A stretch of 43,232 bases of DNA. Source: Nitrosovibrio tenuis (GTDB lineage Bacteria > Pseudomonadota > Gammaproteobacteria > Burkholderiales > Nitrosomonadaceae). The position numbers and the translations under genes are program-made. The notes under the pieces were generated by a model. It saw only the letters and a list, made by a program, of their open reading frames with translations, made no database searches and was not told the origin of the DNA. Below, piece by piece: positions 7,207 to 15,224 of this stretch (the first letter of the stretch is position 1; each line of letters begins with the position of its first letter). Where the stretch lies: contig NZ_FOBH01000018.1 of the NCBI RefSeq assembly GCF_900109785.1, positions 1 to 43,232 on the forward strand, written 5' to 3'.

Positions 7207-8166
7207 TTAATACGATACAGTAGTGTTTGAGTCACCTGCTTTTATCCGTGACGACTTCGATCGCCACAGCACCGCCAGCACGCTCCCCAGCAGGGAGTGC
7301 ATAACCGCCGAGACTGCGCCCACGATGGGCGCCAGCGGCAGCAATGGAAAGGCCTGCTTGGCCAGCACGATGGCAAGCCCTGAATTCTGCATGCCTACCT
7401 CGATGGAGATCGTGCGCGCGCTCTGATATCGATAACCGAAGAGCCAGGCGAAGTAGTAGCCCAGCAGGAAACCGCCCCCGTGCAGCAGCGCAACTGCAAG
7501 AATTAATTCCAGACCATGAGTCACAATGGCTTCGGCATGGGCCGCAAACATTACGGCACAGATGAAGCATACCCCGATTACAGACAGCAGCGGCGCCACT
7601 GGCATCACACTCATGACCAGCCGTGGCGCCCAGCGGTTGAGCAGTACCCCTAGAGCGACCGGAAGGATGACGACTTGCAGGGTTTGCGTGAACAGCATCC
7701 ACGTATCCACTGGAACCATGGCCCCGGCATAGAGCTGAATCAGCAACGGGGTTAAAATTACAGCCGCCAGTGTGGAGCAGACCGTCATCACCACCGAAAG
7801 CGCCACATCCGCACCCGCGATATAGGTCACCAGGTTGGAAGCCGTGCCACCGGGGCAGCAACCAACCAGGATTAGGCCCACGGCAAAGTGCGGCGGCAGA
7901 TCCAGCGCCTGCGCCACTCCCCAGCCCAGCAGCGGCATGATCGAATACTGGGCGACAAAGCCAATCGTTACCGCTCTGGGCATGCGAGCGATCCTGCGAA
8001 AATCCTCAAGCGTCAGCGTCAATCCCATGCACAGCATGATGAAGGCCAACAACAGCACCACCAGTGATCCCTGATTCATGGGCATCAGCCATTCTGGCCA
8101 GCTTAAGGCGATGGCGCCGGAGAGAATCATCCAGAGTGGAAACAGAAGGGATAATCTATGAAGCAT
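7207..8166 (-). CDS. Bile acid:sodium symporter (BASS) family transporter
   Basis: A 319-residue inner-membrane protein with nine or ten hydrophobic segments. It has the BASS signatures: LTLTLEDFRRIARMP (about 51-65), VGCCPGGTASNLVTYIAGADVALSV (about 101-125) with the discontinuous-helix crossover, and a second crossover IEVGMQNSGLAIVLA (about 255-270). Such transporters co-transport sodium with organic anions; bacterial substrates vary (bile acids, pantoate, keto acids) and the one here is unknown. It follows a SAM-dependent methyltransferase by 18 bases in the same direction, so the two are probably co-transcribed. No clear ribosome binding site precedes ATG 8166. Confidence 0.9.
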   Translation of the reverse strand: MLHRLSLLFPLWMILSGAIALSWPEWLMPMNQGSLVVLLLAFIMLCMGLTLTLEDFRRIARMPRAVTIGFVAQYSIMPLLGWGVAQALDLPPHFAVGLILVGCCPGGTASNLVTYIAGADVALSVVMTVCSTLAAVILTPLLIQLYAGAMVPVDTWMLFTQTLQVVILPVALGVLLNRWAPRLVMSVMPVAPLLSVIGVCFICAVMFAAHAEAIVTHGLELILAVALLHGGGFLLGYYFAWLFGYRYQSARTISIEVGMQNSGLAIVLAKQAFPLLPLAPIVGAVSAVMHSLLGSVLAVLWRSKSSRIKAGDSNTTVSY

Positions 8167-8184
8167 CGGGTGAGCAGATCGATA

Positions 8185-8901
8185 TCAGCCTTCTGCCAAA
8201 GCAGAACGCGAGAACAGAAGCGTATGATGCTGTGCCTGTCGGCTGATCATGTGGGCGGAGCGCAGGCCCGCCTCTTCCGCCATTTTCCGCAGGGTGGAGA
8301 AGCATTCGGGATAGTCATAGTCCCGGACATGCGCGCAGGCTTGCTCCAACTGATCCCGCGGCACCTGCGTCCATTTCTCGCGCATGCATTTCAGATAGTC
8401 GTTCAGAAAACTTTCCCGATCCTGGTTTTCCTCCCGCACCACATCAACCATGATCAGCCAGCCTTTTTCAGAAAGGCACCGCCCTGCCGCCCGAAAAAAA
8501 CGCGCCTTTTCATCGGTCGCCAGGTGATGAATTGCAAATCCCGAAAAGAGAACATCCCAAGTCTTATCGGTCGACTCGACAGCCTTCAGAAGATCCCCAT
8601 GGGTCAGAATGACCTGGCAGGGTAATTCAACCAGATACCCACGCGCTTCTGCCAGCGCCACTTCGGATAAATCCACGCCTTCATATGCTTCAGGAGGCCG
8701 CCGCTTCAAGCAGGGCGCCAGGTAGCGGGCATTGCCGCAGCCCAGATCGAGCAGGCGGTAATTTTCGTGATGACCGCGTCGCTTCAGGAGGTCCTCAACA
8801 CCGCTATAGATTTCCCGATGAAACATATAGTTGTGTTCGGTAATCAGGTCGTAGAGCGACCACGAGCGGGTGAAGATCGCGGTAGGTTCTGCGTGAGTCA
8901 T
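8185..8901 (-). CDS. Class I SAM-dependent methyltransferase
   Basis: 238 residues with a class I Rossmann fold: motif I LLDLGCGNARYLAP (about 50-63), the acidic strand end YEGVDLSEVAL (about 73-83), GDLL (about 101) and LFSGFAIHHLATDEK (about 117-131) as post-motif strands. The GxGN rather than GxGxG loop and the 'aihHL' segment fit the methyltransf_12/25 group acting on small molecules. The acceptor cannot be told from sequence. It is first in a leftward pair with a BASS-family transporter, which suggests modification and movement of one organic acid, but this is inference. The binding site before ATG 8901 is weak. Confidence 0.85.
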   Translation of the reverse strand: MTHAEPTAIFTRSWSLYDLITEHNYMFHREIYSGVEDLLKRRGHHENYRLLDLGCGNARYLAPCLKRRPPEAYEGVDLSEVALAEARGYLVELPCQVILTHGDLLKAVESTDKTWDVLFSGFAIHHLATDEKARFFRAAGRCLSEKGWLIMVDVVREENQDRESFLNDYLKCMREKWTQVPRDQLEQACAHVRDYDYPECFSTLRKMAEEAGLRSAHMISRQAQHHTLLFSRSALAEG

Positions 8902-9217
8902 GACGAAAGCCCGGCAATATCATTGTCGCTTCAAAACATATGGGGCGCAAAGATATCCTCTTTACGATCCAATGGCAAAGAGAAAGAGCGCAACGTGCAA
9001 AATTTAGATGCGGGAAGCGGTTAGCTTGGCAATCAGCACCGCATATTTATATTAATCCTTTAAACATGCCGCTACGATCAGGAAGCCATGCTTGACGCTC
9101 GGACCAGAATGGCCTACAAATCTATCGTATGAAACGAAAGGCAAATTCGTTGGATTCCAGCCGTCACGACGCTGATTCAGAAAGAACAATAATTATTTTC
9201 ATAAAAATGAGGAAAGC
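8902..9217. other. Divergent intergenic region
   Basis: Separates the leftward methyltransferase and the rightward VOC gene, so it should hold both promoters. I see AT-rich stretches (TATTTATATTAAT near 9043-9056; ATAATTATTTTCATAAAAATG near 9187-9208) but no certain -35/-10 pair, terminator or repeat. Confidence 0.35.
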
Positions 9218-9700
9218 ATGCTGGATCACATCTATTATCACATCGGAATAGTTGTCTCAAATTACGACGAAGCCGTTGAGCATTACTCCAACTTGCTAGA
9301 CATAAAGTTTACCGAACCTGCCGAAGCCATCGTGTGCTTCGAGAACCCTGAAACGCAACAGACCGAGACTACCAGGCTTATCGCCGTATATTCAAGAACC
9401 AGGGCGCCCTACGTGGAGTTGCTTCAGGCCACCGGCAATGGGATATTTTCCGAGAAAAATACTGGGCAGATTCTCTATTTTGGCATTTGGGAACCCGATA
9501 TCGAAGGCAGGATCAGCAAGTTAAAGAAGCAAGGGATTGGGATCGATGCTTTGTTGCGCTCGGCATGCGACAAGCCAGCTTACGCCATTATCACCGCGCC
9601 TGACAAAATGGGTGTTCGCATCGAATACGTAAGTGAGCTATTGCGGCCTGTTACCGAGGCATGGGTCCTCACCGGCAAGTATCCGCTTCGGTCGCGTTGA
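9218..9700 (+). CDS. VOC (glyoxalase/bleomycin-resistance) family protein
   Basis: 160 residues forming one vicinal-oxygen-chelate domain. DHIYYHIGIVVSNYDEAVEHYSNLL (3-27) is the typical first beta-alpha unit with a metal-ligand histidine at about 8. YVELLQ (about 68-73) carries the usual glutamate and RIEYVS (about 135-140) the final strand glutamate. VOC proteins include glyoxalases, methylmalonyl-CoA epimerases and dioxygenases, and this sequence does not settle which. ATG 9218 has GAGGAAAG immediately upstream. Monocistronic as far as can be seen. Confidence 0.85.
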   Translation: MLDHIYYHIGIVVSNYDEAVEHYSNLLDIKFTEPAEAIVCFENPETQQTETTRLIAVYSRTRAPYVELLQATGNGIFSEKNTGQILYFGIWEPDIEGRISKLKKQGIGIDALLRSACDKPAYAIITAPDKMGVRIEYVSELLRPVTEAWVLTGKYPLRSR

Positions 9701-9751
9701 ACTGAAGCAAGGAATACGCTGGTAAATGCAGTCAGGACTAGCGCACCGTTC

Positions 9752-9997
9752 TCACCGGGCATAATAAATTACCAGTGGACAGGATCTTTCCTTGCCTGGT
9801 GAACTGCGAGGGAAGATAAGGGCGAGGCGTGCATGAGTTGGAGTTGCCGCTTTCCCCTGGGCTATTGATGAGTGTGAATCGCACAACTTACGCTCGAAGC
9901 CGGTTTCATGGATCTTTGCTTCGCGTGGGATGTCCGCTTCTGGCGCGCTTGCGATTCCCGAGCCATCTATAATAATCTTAGGTATCGCCGCATTCAT
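9752..9997 (-). pseudogene. Truncated gene with intact start, perhaps barstar-like
   Basis: ATG 9997 is preceded on the minus strand by GGAAGGAAG, a strong ribosome binding site. The first 17 residues (MNAAIPKIIIDGSGIAS) look like a natural N-terminus: IIIDG-x-x-IAS resembles the start of barstar-family ribonuclease inhibitors. After that the 81-residue frame becomes Ser/Pro/Arg-rich and no longer reads like the family, so a frameshift or deletion is likely. The barstar idea rests on a few residues only. The bases on both sides (9701-9751 and 9998-10189) hold nothing else recognisable. Confidence 0.35.
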
Positions 9998-10189
9998 TGC
10001 TTCCTTCCAGACCAGAGCTATCTGACACTACATGGACTTTTACAGCTGGATTGCTTCCGAAAACTCACATGGGAGCTATAACCATAAATCAGCTATATCA
10101 AACCCGTTCTTCTTGTTGCGTTCAGAATTATGGCTGCTTTATCGGTAGTTTCTGCTACGTACTTTTGCCCCGAAAGATGGTAGTGCTTC

Positions 10190-10960
10190 ATGGTCACCGC
10201 AACGTTTCGCTTCTACGAAGAACTGAACGATTTTCTTGCACCTGAGCGTCGTAAGCGCGAATTTGCGAGCACCTGCGCGCGCGCGGCGACAACCAAGCAT
10301 ATGATCGAGGCTCTGGGTGTGCCTCATACCGAGGTCGAATTGATTCTGGTCAATGGGGAATCGGTAGGGTTTGACCGGCTGTTGCAAGGGGGCGACCGCG
10401 TGGCCGTCTTTCCAAAATTCGAGATGCTCGACGTCACGCCTGTGCTGCGTGTGCGCGAGCATCCTTTGCGCTTAATTCGCTTTGTTGCGGATGCCCACAT
10501 GGGCGGTTTGGCGCACTTGCTGCGTATGGCTGGCTTCGACACGCTTTACGATAATAACTTTCATGACAAGGAAATCGAGGCTATCGTTGTGCGTGACGGG
10601 CGCATCGTGCTCACCCGCGACCGCGAACTACTCAAGCGCCGCGCCATCACACATGGCTGCTACGTGCATGCCTTGAAGCCGCCACAACAATTTTGTGAAA
10701 TATTCGAGCGACTCGACCTGGGGCGTGGTGCGCACCCGTTCACGTTGTGCCTGGAGTGCAATGTGCCGTTACATCCCATCGGCAAGGCAGAAGTGCTGAC
10801 GCGCCTCCCACCCTCGGTGCGTGAACGTTTTGAAACATTCAGCACGTGCGATAACTGCCACCGCGTATTCTGGGAGGGCTCGCACTGGCGGCGCATGCGC
10901 GATTTGCTGAATGAGTGCATGGGGATCGAACCCATCCCTAAAATAGCCAGCGGTATCTGA
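10190..10960 (+). CDS. Mut7-C ubiquitin-like / Mut7-C RNase domain protein
   Basis: 256 residues in two parts. Residues about 1-90 match the ubiquitin-like (ThiS/MoaD-fold) domain often fused to Mut7-C: TATFRFYEELNDFL at the start and GGDRVAVFPKFE at the end. Residues about 95-245 match Mut7-C, a PIN-like nuclease domain: RFVADAHMGGLAHLLRMAGFDT (98-119), LTRDREL (about 140-146) with conserved aspartates, and a zinc ribbon with CLEC (about 184-187) and CDNC (about 220-223). The family is predicted to cut RNA, but its biological role is not established. ATG 10190 lacks a strong binding site. The gene stands alone, 250 bases before tRNA-Lys. Confidence 0.88.
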   Translation: MVTATFRFYEELNDFLAPERRKREFASTCARAATTKHMIEALGVPHTEVELILVNGESVGFDRLLQGGDRVAVFPKFEMLDVTPVLRVREHPLRLIRFVADAHMGGLAHLLRMAGFDTLYDNNFHDKEIEAIVVRDGRIVLTRDRELLKRRAITHGCYVHALKPPQQFCEIFERLDLGRGAHPFTLCLECNVPLHPIGKAEVLTRLPPSVRERFETFSTCDNCHRVFWEGSHWRRMRDLLNECMGIEPIPKIASGI

Positions 10961-11211
10961 TCGGCTAGCTTTTTGGGCAAAGCAATATAGTCGAACCTTT
11001 TACTTCGATATTGCCGTACCGATTTTGAGCATGGGTATCGGCATAGCGGTTCCTGCGTTTAATCGTTCCGTTCGAATTTTTACCTGGATATGGTAGGATA
11101 TGACTTGGGACTTGGAGCTTGGCCTCTCGCAGTGAGATAACATTGCCGTATTCACTTGGCGCCAGGTGGCCATCTCCTTGCTTCAATCAGTTACTCCGGT
11201 TTATTCAAATC

Positions 11212-11287
11212 GGGTCGTTAGCTCAGTTGGTAGAGCAGCGGACTCTTAATCCGTAGGTCGAGCGTTCGAGCCGCTCACGACCCACCA
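11212..11287 (+). tRNA. trnK: tRNA-Lys (anticodon CTT)
   Basis: A complete 76-base cloverleaf with encoded CCA. Acceptor GGGTCGT pairs with ACGACCC; D-arm GCTC-AGTTGGTA-GAGC; anticodon stem GCGGA/TCCGT around loop CTCTTAA (anticodon CTT, reads AAG); T-arm GAGCG-TTCGAGC-CGCTC. The sequence is close to the usual lysine tRNA of betaproteobacteria. A partial, degenerate copy of its 3' end occurs at 12055-12087, and two GTGGGACA units follow at 11333-11351, both signs that this tRNA has been an integration site. Confidence 0.97.
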
Positions 11288-11332
11288 ATCAATCAAGGAC
11301 TTAGAGCCATTTGACCAAATGGCCTCTGTTCT

Positions 11333-11351
11333 GTGGGACATAGGTGGGACA
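11333..11351 (+). repeat. Paired GTGGGACA units after the tRNA
   Basis: GTGGGACA at 11333-11340 and again at 11344-11351, an 11-base period, 46 bases after the tRNA CCA. Such pairs are often seen between a tRNA attachment site and an integrase gene. No integrase follows here, so it is probably a left-over attachment region. Confidence 0.4.
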
Positions 11352-11398
11352 GTTCATCTCAACTGTCTGCTTCGTTATCTTCAAAGCGGCCACACACT

Positions 11399-11680
11399 TC
11401 AGTGAGCAGACCTCTTGTCCAGTCCTTGCAAGAGATGTACTAAAATTCCCCTCAGAATTTCCATCCCGTTGATCACGACCATTTGTTGCTGATCATTAAG
11501 CGTATCTGTGCCGGTCATGGCCAACCGGTCCGCAAGCCGCATCTCTCCGTATAGAAGTTCATAATGAGCAATGTTTAAAGCGAGTAACCTGGCGCAGTCC
11601 GCCAATTCATTCTTATCGGCAAGTTCGACAAGCCGATCAACGAGAGCGATATACTCCTCGAGTTTTGACAGGTCGGCCAT
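11399..11680 (-). CDS. Small helical hypothetical protein
   Basis: 93 residues, almost entirely predicted alpha-helix (LSKLEEYIALVDRLVELADK... ARLLALNIAHYELLYGEMRLADRL... MVVINGMEILRGILVHLLQGL), with balanced charge and no signal or membrane segment. The composition strongly suggests a real protein, but I do not recognise the family. There is no clear ribosome binding site before ATG 11680. It lies between tRNA-Lys and the partial tRNA 3' copy, that is, inside the suspected remnant of an island. Confidence 0.6.
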   Translation of the reverse strand: MADLSKLEEYIALVDRLVELADKNELADCARLLALNIAHYELLYGEMRLADRLAMTGTDTLNDQQQMVVINGMEILRGILVHLLQGLDKRSAH

Positions 11681-11951
11681 AGCGCATCAACCGCGCAGAA
11701 TGACGTCTTGTTTTTTGCCTGTCCGCGGGCGGGTAAGGGGAGCGATAGCATATTTCATGGCTGATCTCCTTTTTGTTATTTCGTTGCCTATTTGACCGTA
11801 TTTCATGTGAACTGTTCAGTTCAAAAGCTCCGGTCCGGGCATGAGGTTGGTCGAGGCGTGTATTTACCCTGCATTAACTAAGGCGTATTGATGCCTCACC
11901 CAGGGACGCACAGCCCGACAATGCCTCTTTCTCGCCGCATTTTTATCGACC

Positions 11952-12005
11952 CAAATGTGCCAAGAACAGACTCTCAGGCGCAAAAAGGGAAAAACCACGA
12001 AGGGA
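11952..12005 (+). repeat. Diverged direct repeat, copy 1
   Basis: Begins CAAATGTGCCAAGAACAGAC and continues through TCAGGCGCAAAAAGGG...CCACGAAGGGA. Copy 2 at 12766-12820 begins CAAATGTGCCAGGAAGAGAC and keeps TCAGGCG...CCACCAAAGGA. Roughly three quarters of positions agree by eye. Each copy holds an ATG giving MCQE(Q/E)T(L/V)RR, so both may come from the start of a lost gene. Confidence 0.55.
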
Positions 12006-12054
12006 CGATGACCCTAAAGGAAGTGTTGTCCCTACAGCAAGTCTTTTTTAGTTT

Positions 12055-12087
12055 GAGCGTTCGACCGCTCATGACGCGCCAATAAAA
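12055..12087 (+). repeat. Partial tRNA-Lys 3' end (attachment-site remnant)
   Basis: GAGCGTTCGACCGCTCATGACGCGCCAATAAA matches the T-arm and acceptor 3' end of tRNA-Lys (11260-11291) with one base missing and a few substitutions. Tyrosine-recombinase islands duplicate a tRNA 3' end on integration, so this looks like the distal att site of an element of which only about 770 bases remain. Confidence 0.6.
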
Positions 12088-12174
12088 CCAGTACTTGCAA
12101 AAGGCGAGTCGTGGTCGTTTAGATTTAGTAGCCGTATAGTAGGAATTTTTGAGCCTTACTTAACCACTCCCCTT

Positions 12175-12486
12175 TCATGTTATCAATTCCAACTTACTGG
12201 AATCCAATTTATATTCAGGAGGTTCCGAGTTCGACTCTTCGTGCCGACATTTCTGGGAAAGATATTTGATTTTTGAATAATTGCAAGCGGCCAAGCACAC
12301 CACTAGATCTTGGAAGAGCCTTTCTGAAAGCATCTGGTGGTCAATGTACCAATCCGGTTTCAAAGTATTGATGATACTTTTGATGACATCAAGAAGGCTA
12401 GATGTACAGGTTGGCCCATCAAGGTCGCTGATTATCAAAGATAAAAAGTTGTTTTGGTATTCCGAGAACGAATCTAGGTCTGTCAT
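12175..12486 (-). CDS. Small hypothetical protein
   Basis: 103 codons from ATG 12486. The first 75 residues read like protein (DLDSFSEYQNNFLSLIISDL, LLDVIKSIINTLKPDWYIDHQMLSERLFQDLVVCLAA), amphipathic and AT-rich. The end is Glu/Ser-rich. No known motif is seen and the binding site is poor. The segment 12217-12250 inside it also resembles a tRNA T-arm and acceptor end on the plus strand, so the last 25 codons may be fortuitous. Possibly horizontally acquired. Confidence 0.4.
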   Translation of the reverse strand: MTDLDSFSEYQNNFLSLIISDLDGPTCTSSLLDVIKSIINTLKPDWYIDHQMLSERLFQDLVVCLAACNYSKIKYLSQKCRHEESNSEPPEYKLDSSKLELIT

Positions 12487-12611
12487 TTTATTTAACTTAG
12501 GTTTGAGTTAAGGACAACACTTAGTAGTCTTGCTTCTAACAATGATTGACTCTGTATTACAGACGGCCAGGCTCATCTTGTTGCTTCCTTAAACGTCAAA
12601 GACGACCACCT

Positions 12612-12749
12612 CGCATCCATATTACTGAGTTACGATATGTAGTAACCATAGCTGACCTGCTCCCAAGATTTAGCCTCATCAACCCGGTAATTGCAAAACG
12701 TTGCAGTTCAGATGTGATGACAGACAGTATCCGACGAATTCTGGTCTAA
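12612..12749 (+). pseudogene. Fragment resembling the N-terminus of an OxyR/LysR regulator
   Basis: The frame reads HITELRYVVTIADLLPRF, then AKRCSSDVMTDSIRRI and a stop. OxyR-type proteins start like LTELRYIVAVADERHFGRAAERCFVSQPTLS...I-K/R-K-L, so the first strand-helix and the AKRC...IRRI part can be aligned. The middle is disrupted and there is no start codon in place. It is best read as a decayed helix-turn-helix fragment. The likeness is by eye and short. Confidence 0.35.
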
Positions 12750-12765
12750 CATCTCCTTGGAGATT

Positions 12766-12820
12766 CAAATGTGCCAGGAAGAGACCGTCAGGCGATAAAA
12801 ACGGAAGGACCACCAAAGGA
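12766..12820 (+). repeat. Diverged direct repeat, copy 2
   Basis: Partner of the repeat at 11952-12005. It lies directly downstream of the regulator fragment and just before the end of the PEP-CTERM gene. The frame after its ATG stops after nine codons. Confidence 0.55.
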
Positions 12821-12847
12821 CATCCTCCCTCTGTGGCTTATCAGGTT

Positions 12848-13393
12848 CTATGCCCAAGCGGCATTCTTGCAACGACGCCATATGGTGCCGATCAGGCATA
12901 AGCCAGCCAGCACCATGGTATGGGTTTCAGGTTCGGGTACCGGCAAAGCCTGCAGAACACCCCCGTAGCTACCACCAAGATTACCCGTTACATCGCCTGC
13001 CACAACAAATTTGTAACCCAAAGCGGCGGGCAGTGTGGCGGAGACGGCGAGCGTGTAATCCGCAGCGTTACTCTGATTATCAGTATCATAAATCGTAGCA
13101 CCCGTTGCGTCGGTAAATTTAATTGACATATTTAACAGTTCAAACTGGGGTCTGGGAAAGAACGGCATATCGAGATTGATGGTGACAGTCGTACCGACCG
13201 TAACAGATTGAGGTGCTATATCGAAAATGTAAGTGTCAACAAATGGCGAGTCGTGGGCTAATGCTGAGAAAGTATGACCGATGCTGTAAGTATTGCCGCT
13301 CAAATTACCCAAGTAACCCGGTCCCACCGCAGATGCAGAGCTCATATACCCGACCAGCATAGGTACCAGAAGTAATAATTTCGTACGGTGCAT
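12848..13393 (-). CDS. FxDxF-type PEP-CTERM exported protein
   Basis: 181 residues. A signal peptide (residues 1-22, ending SSASA) is followed by a beta-rich body with the F-V-D-T-Y-I-F-D segment (about 51-58) that marks the FxDxF family, and a C-terminal sorting signal: VPEPET, a hydrophobic helix (HTMVLAGLCLIGTIW) and a basic tail RRCK. PEP-CTERM proteins are recognised by an exosortase at the inner membrane and sent to the surface or matrix; no exosortase gene lies in the window. ATG 13393 was chosen because GGAG lies 7 bases upstream; a TTG at 13405 would overlap that site. An isolated gene between accessory repeats, probably for surface or biofilm material. Confidence 0.88.
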   Translation of the reverse strand: MHRTKLLLLVPMLVGYMSSASAVGPGYLGNLSGNTYSIGHTFSALAHDSPFVDTYIFDIAPQSVTVGTTVTINLDMPFFPRPQFELLNMSIKFTDATGATIYDTDNQSNAADYTLAVSATLPAALGYKFVVAGDVTGNLGGSYGGVLQALPVPEPETHTMVLAGLCLIGTIWRRCKNAAWA

Positions 13394-14341
13394 TTTATTC
13401 TCCAAAATAACGTAAACGAATTTTTCTATGTGGTTGTAAATGACGTCCCGGGATTACGGCTATCTGCACGCAGGCAGGCTCTTCTTCTCGTAGGCTTGCA
13501 GTTCAGGATTTTCCAGTCCCGGTTCAAGGTTTGACTTTAACGAAAAAATATGACAGCGAATATCTTGCGAGGAGCTATATACATGAGCCCTTAAGCTCAT
13601 CCGTACGCCGCATGCTCCAACAAGGCGCTTAGCCGATCAGCCACATACTGCACCACAACCAGCGGCTGAGCTTAGGCGTTGTGCATCTGCTTTGAGGAAG
13701 ATCGGCCGTCCGGTCAGTACCGGTTGCGACTTTCGCTACGACCGGCAGAAATATGTCGCTTGCAACTTTCGTCACAGGCAGAAGCCTGCCAAAATCGAAC
13801 CACCAAATGCGCAGCCTTTCCCTCTCTACAACTTCGTGGGCTTTCCACAATGATGTCCTTTGCCGCCAGTTGCCGGCGACAGCCTGATTGCCTTAGGAAA
13901 ATCAGGCATACAATCCTTTCCATAACAGATAGTCGGTCCCGCTTGAAATATGCGGCTAATTCATCGCCGGACTATAGGTCAATCTCAAGTGGACTAGCTG
14001 CGTCCAGCTTATGGCAATACGTTCCCAAACTCTAACAAGTATTTCTTCATAAAGCGTGTTCATAGTGCGGAGAGCCAATGATCCACGTGCCCCTGAAGAA
14101 TGTTTTGCCGATAATGCAGTTGTAAAGGATGAAGGCAAGATATTAAAAGTCGTGCCGCCATTCTGTGGTGAGCAGCCAAGAACAAGTACCAGCACACGAC
14201 TGAGCCGCTGGGCATCTCACAACGGGACGGAAAGACCGAGTGATTGCTCCAGTCTCCGGCAGTTTTTTTACCAGCCCCTACTACACTTAAATATGCGTTC
14301 AGACTCGCGAGCAACAAAATCATATCTCTTGAGATTCACTG
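13394..14341. other. Long gene-free stretch with repeat copy C
   Basis: About 950 bases without a convincing gene. The third attC-like repeat is at 13615-13684. The rest shows only Ser/Arg-rich frames with no binding sites. The promoter of the rightward SDR gene should lie near its right end. Confidence 0.45.
13615..13715 (+). repeat. Dispersed repeat copy C (attC-like)
   Basis: CTCCAAC, arm AAGGCGCTTAGCCG, spacer, arm CAGCGGCTGAGCTTAGGC and GTTGTGC (13678-13684). This is the closest of the three to the integron R' consensus GTTRRRY. Similarity to copies A and B continues about 30 bases further (GGAAGATCGGCCG) and then stops, so this is a shorter copy. No adjacent cassette gene is obvious. 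Confidence 0.6.
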
Positions 14342-15124
14342 ATGACATTTAACCTGGAACTCCAAGGGCGCCGTGCGCTGATTACCGGGGGAACGAAAGG
14401 CATCGGCGAAGCAGTCGTCGCACGGCTGAGGGAGGAAGGAGCCGAGATACTCACTACGGCGCGCTCGCGCCCCGGCAACCTTGCGCCGGATGTGCTGTTC
14501 GTTGCTGCGGACATCACTACGGCGGAAGGCTGCGCTACAGTCGTCGAGGCAGTGCGTGATCAGTTGGGCGGAGTGGACATCATTGTCCATGTCGTTGGCG
14601 GCTCCTCCGCGCCTGCCGGGGGTTTCGCTGTGCTGGATGACAATGAATGGCAGCGTGCGCTCGATCTGAACCTTTTTCCCGCTGTCCGACTCGACCGGGC
14701 CCTGGTGCCTGGAATGCTTGCGCAGGGAACGGGCGTGATCGTCCATATCACTTCAATACAACGTCAATTGCCGCTTCCTGAGGCAACGATGGCTTATGCC
14801 GCGGCAAAAGCGGCGCTGAGCAATTACAGCAAGGGCCTGTCCAAGGAAATCAGTCCCAAAGGAGTGCGCGTGGTTCGGGTTTCCCCTGGTTGGGTTGAGA
14901 CGGAAGCGGCCGCAGGACTGGTCAACGAGATAGCAGTCAAAACAGGCACGGACTATGAAGGCGCCCGCAAGACATTGATGAAGTCGCTTGGCGGCATCCC
15001 GCTGGGGCGCCCGGCAAAGCCGGTGGAAGTCGCAGATCTGGTTGCTTTCCTGGTGTCGCCGCGCGCTGCTTCCATCACTGGAACGGAATACGTTATTGAT
15101 GGCGGAACGGTACCTACCATATGA
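14342..15124 (+). CDS. Short-chain dehydrogenase/reductase (SDR)
   Basis: 260 residues, classical SDR fold. The cofactor loop TGGTKGIG is at 15-22, the acidic AADIT at 56-60 and HVVGGS (83-88) replaces the usual NNAG. The catalytic residues are Ser138 (ITSIQ), Tyr152 and Lys156 (AYAAAK). The PG segment at about 181-182 and the C-terminal [15 protein letters not shown] are typical. It would oxidise or reduce an alcohol/carbonyl with NAD(P)(H). Annotators often call this group 'SDR family oxidoreductase'; the substrate is unknown. The binding site before ATG 14342 is weak. It is followed after 100 bases by a c-di-GMP gene in the same direction; a functional link is not evident. Confidence 0.9.
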   Translation: MTFNLELQGRRALITGGTKGIGEAVVARLREEGAEILTTARSRPGNLAPDVLFVAADITTAEGCATVVEAVRDQLGGVDIIVHVVGGSSAPAGGFAVLDDNEWQRALDLNLFPAVRLDRALVPGMLAQGTGVIVHITSIQRQLPLPEATMAYAAAKAALSNYSKGLSKEISPKGVRVVRVSPGWVETEAAAGLVNEIAVKTGTDYEGARKTLMKSLGGIPLGRPAKPVEVADLVAFLVSPRAASITGTEYVIDGGTVPTI

Positions 15125-15224
15125 GTAATTCTTCGGCGAGCGACCGCATCTGCGATGTAGCCTCCGCAAGCGGGGAGATTTAACTTTTAGCGTTGGAGCC
15201 CGGCGGGGAAATAATTGGGAGTTT

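Larger units (their letters stand above)
11681..12174. other. Non-coding stretch between small genes
   Basis: No convincing gene. It contains one copy of a diverged direct repeat (11952-12005; partner 12766-12820) and the tRNA-Lys 3'-end copy (12055-12087), both listed separately. Confidence 0.4.
12487..12847. other. Stretch with gene fragment and direct repeat
   Basis: Holds a probable fragment of a LysR/OxyR-type regulator (12612-12749) and the second copy of a diverged repeat (12766-12820). Nothing else is recognisable. Confidence 0.4.

Noticed and set aside
12217-12250. Second tRNA-like T-arm and acceptor end (GTTCCGAGTTCGACTCTTCG...TGCCGACA)
   Set aside because: One T-stem mismatch, no CCA, no matching intact tRNA in the window, and it overlaps a possible small gene. 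Kept only as a remark.
13679-14035. 118-codon plus-strand frame after repeat copy C
   Set aside because: Ser/Arg/Cys-rich, no motif, no start signal; looks like translated non-coding DNA.
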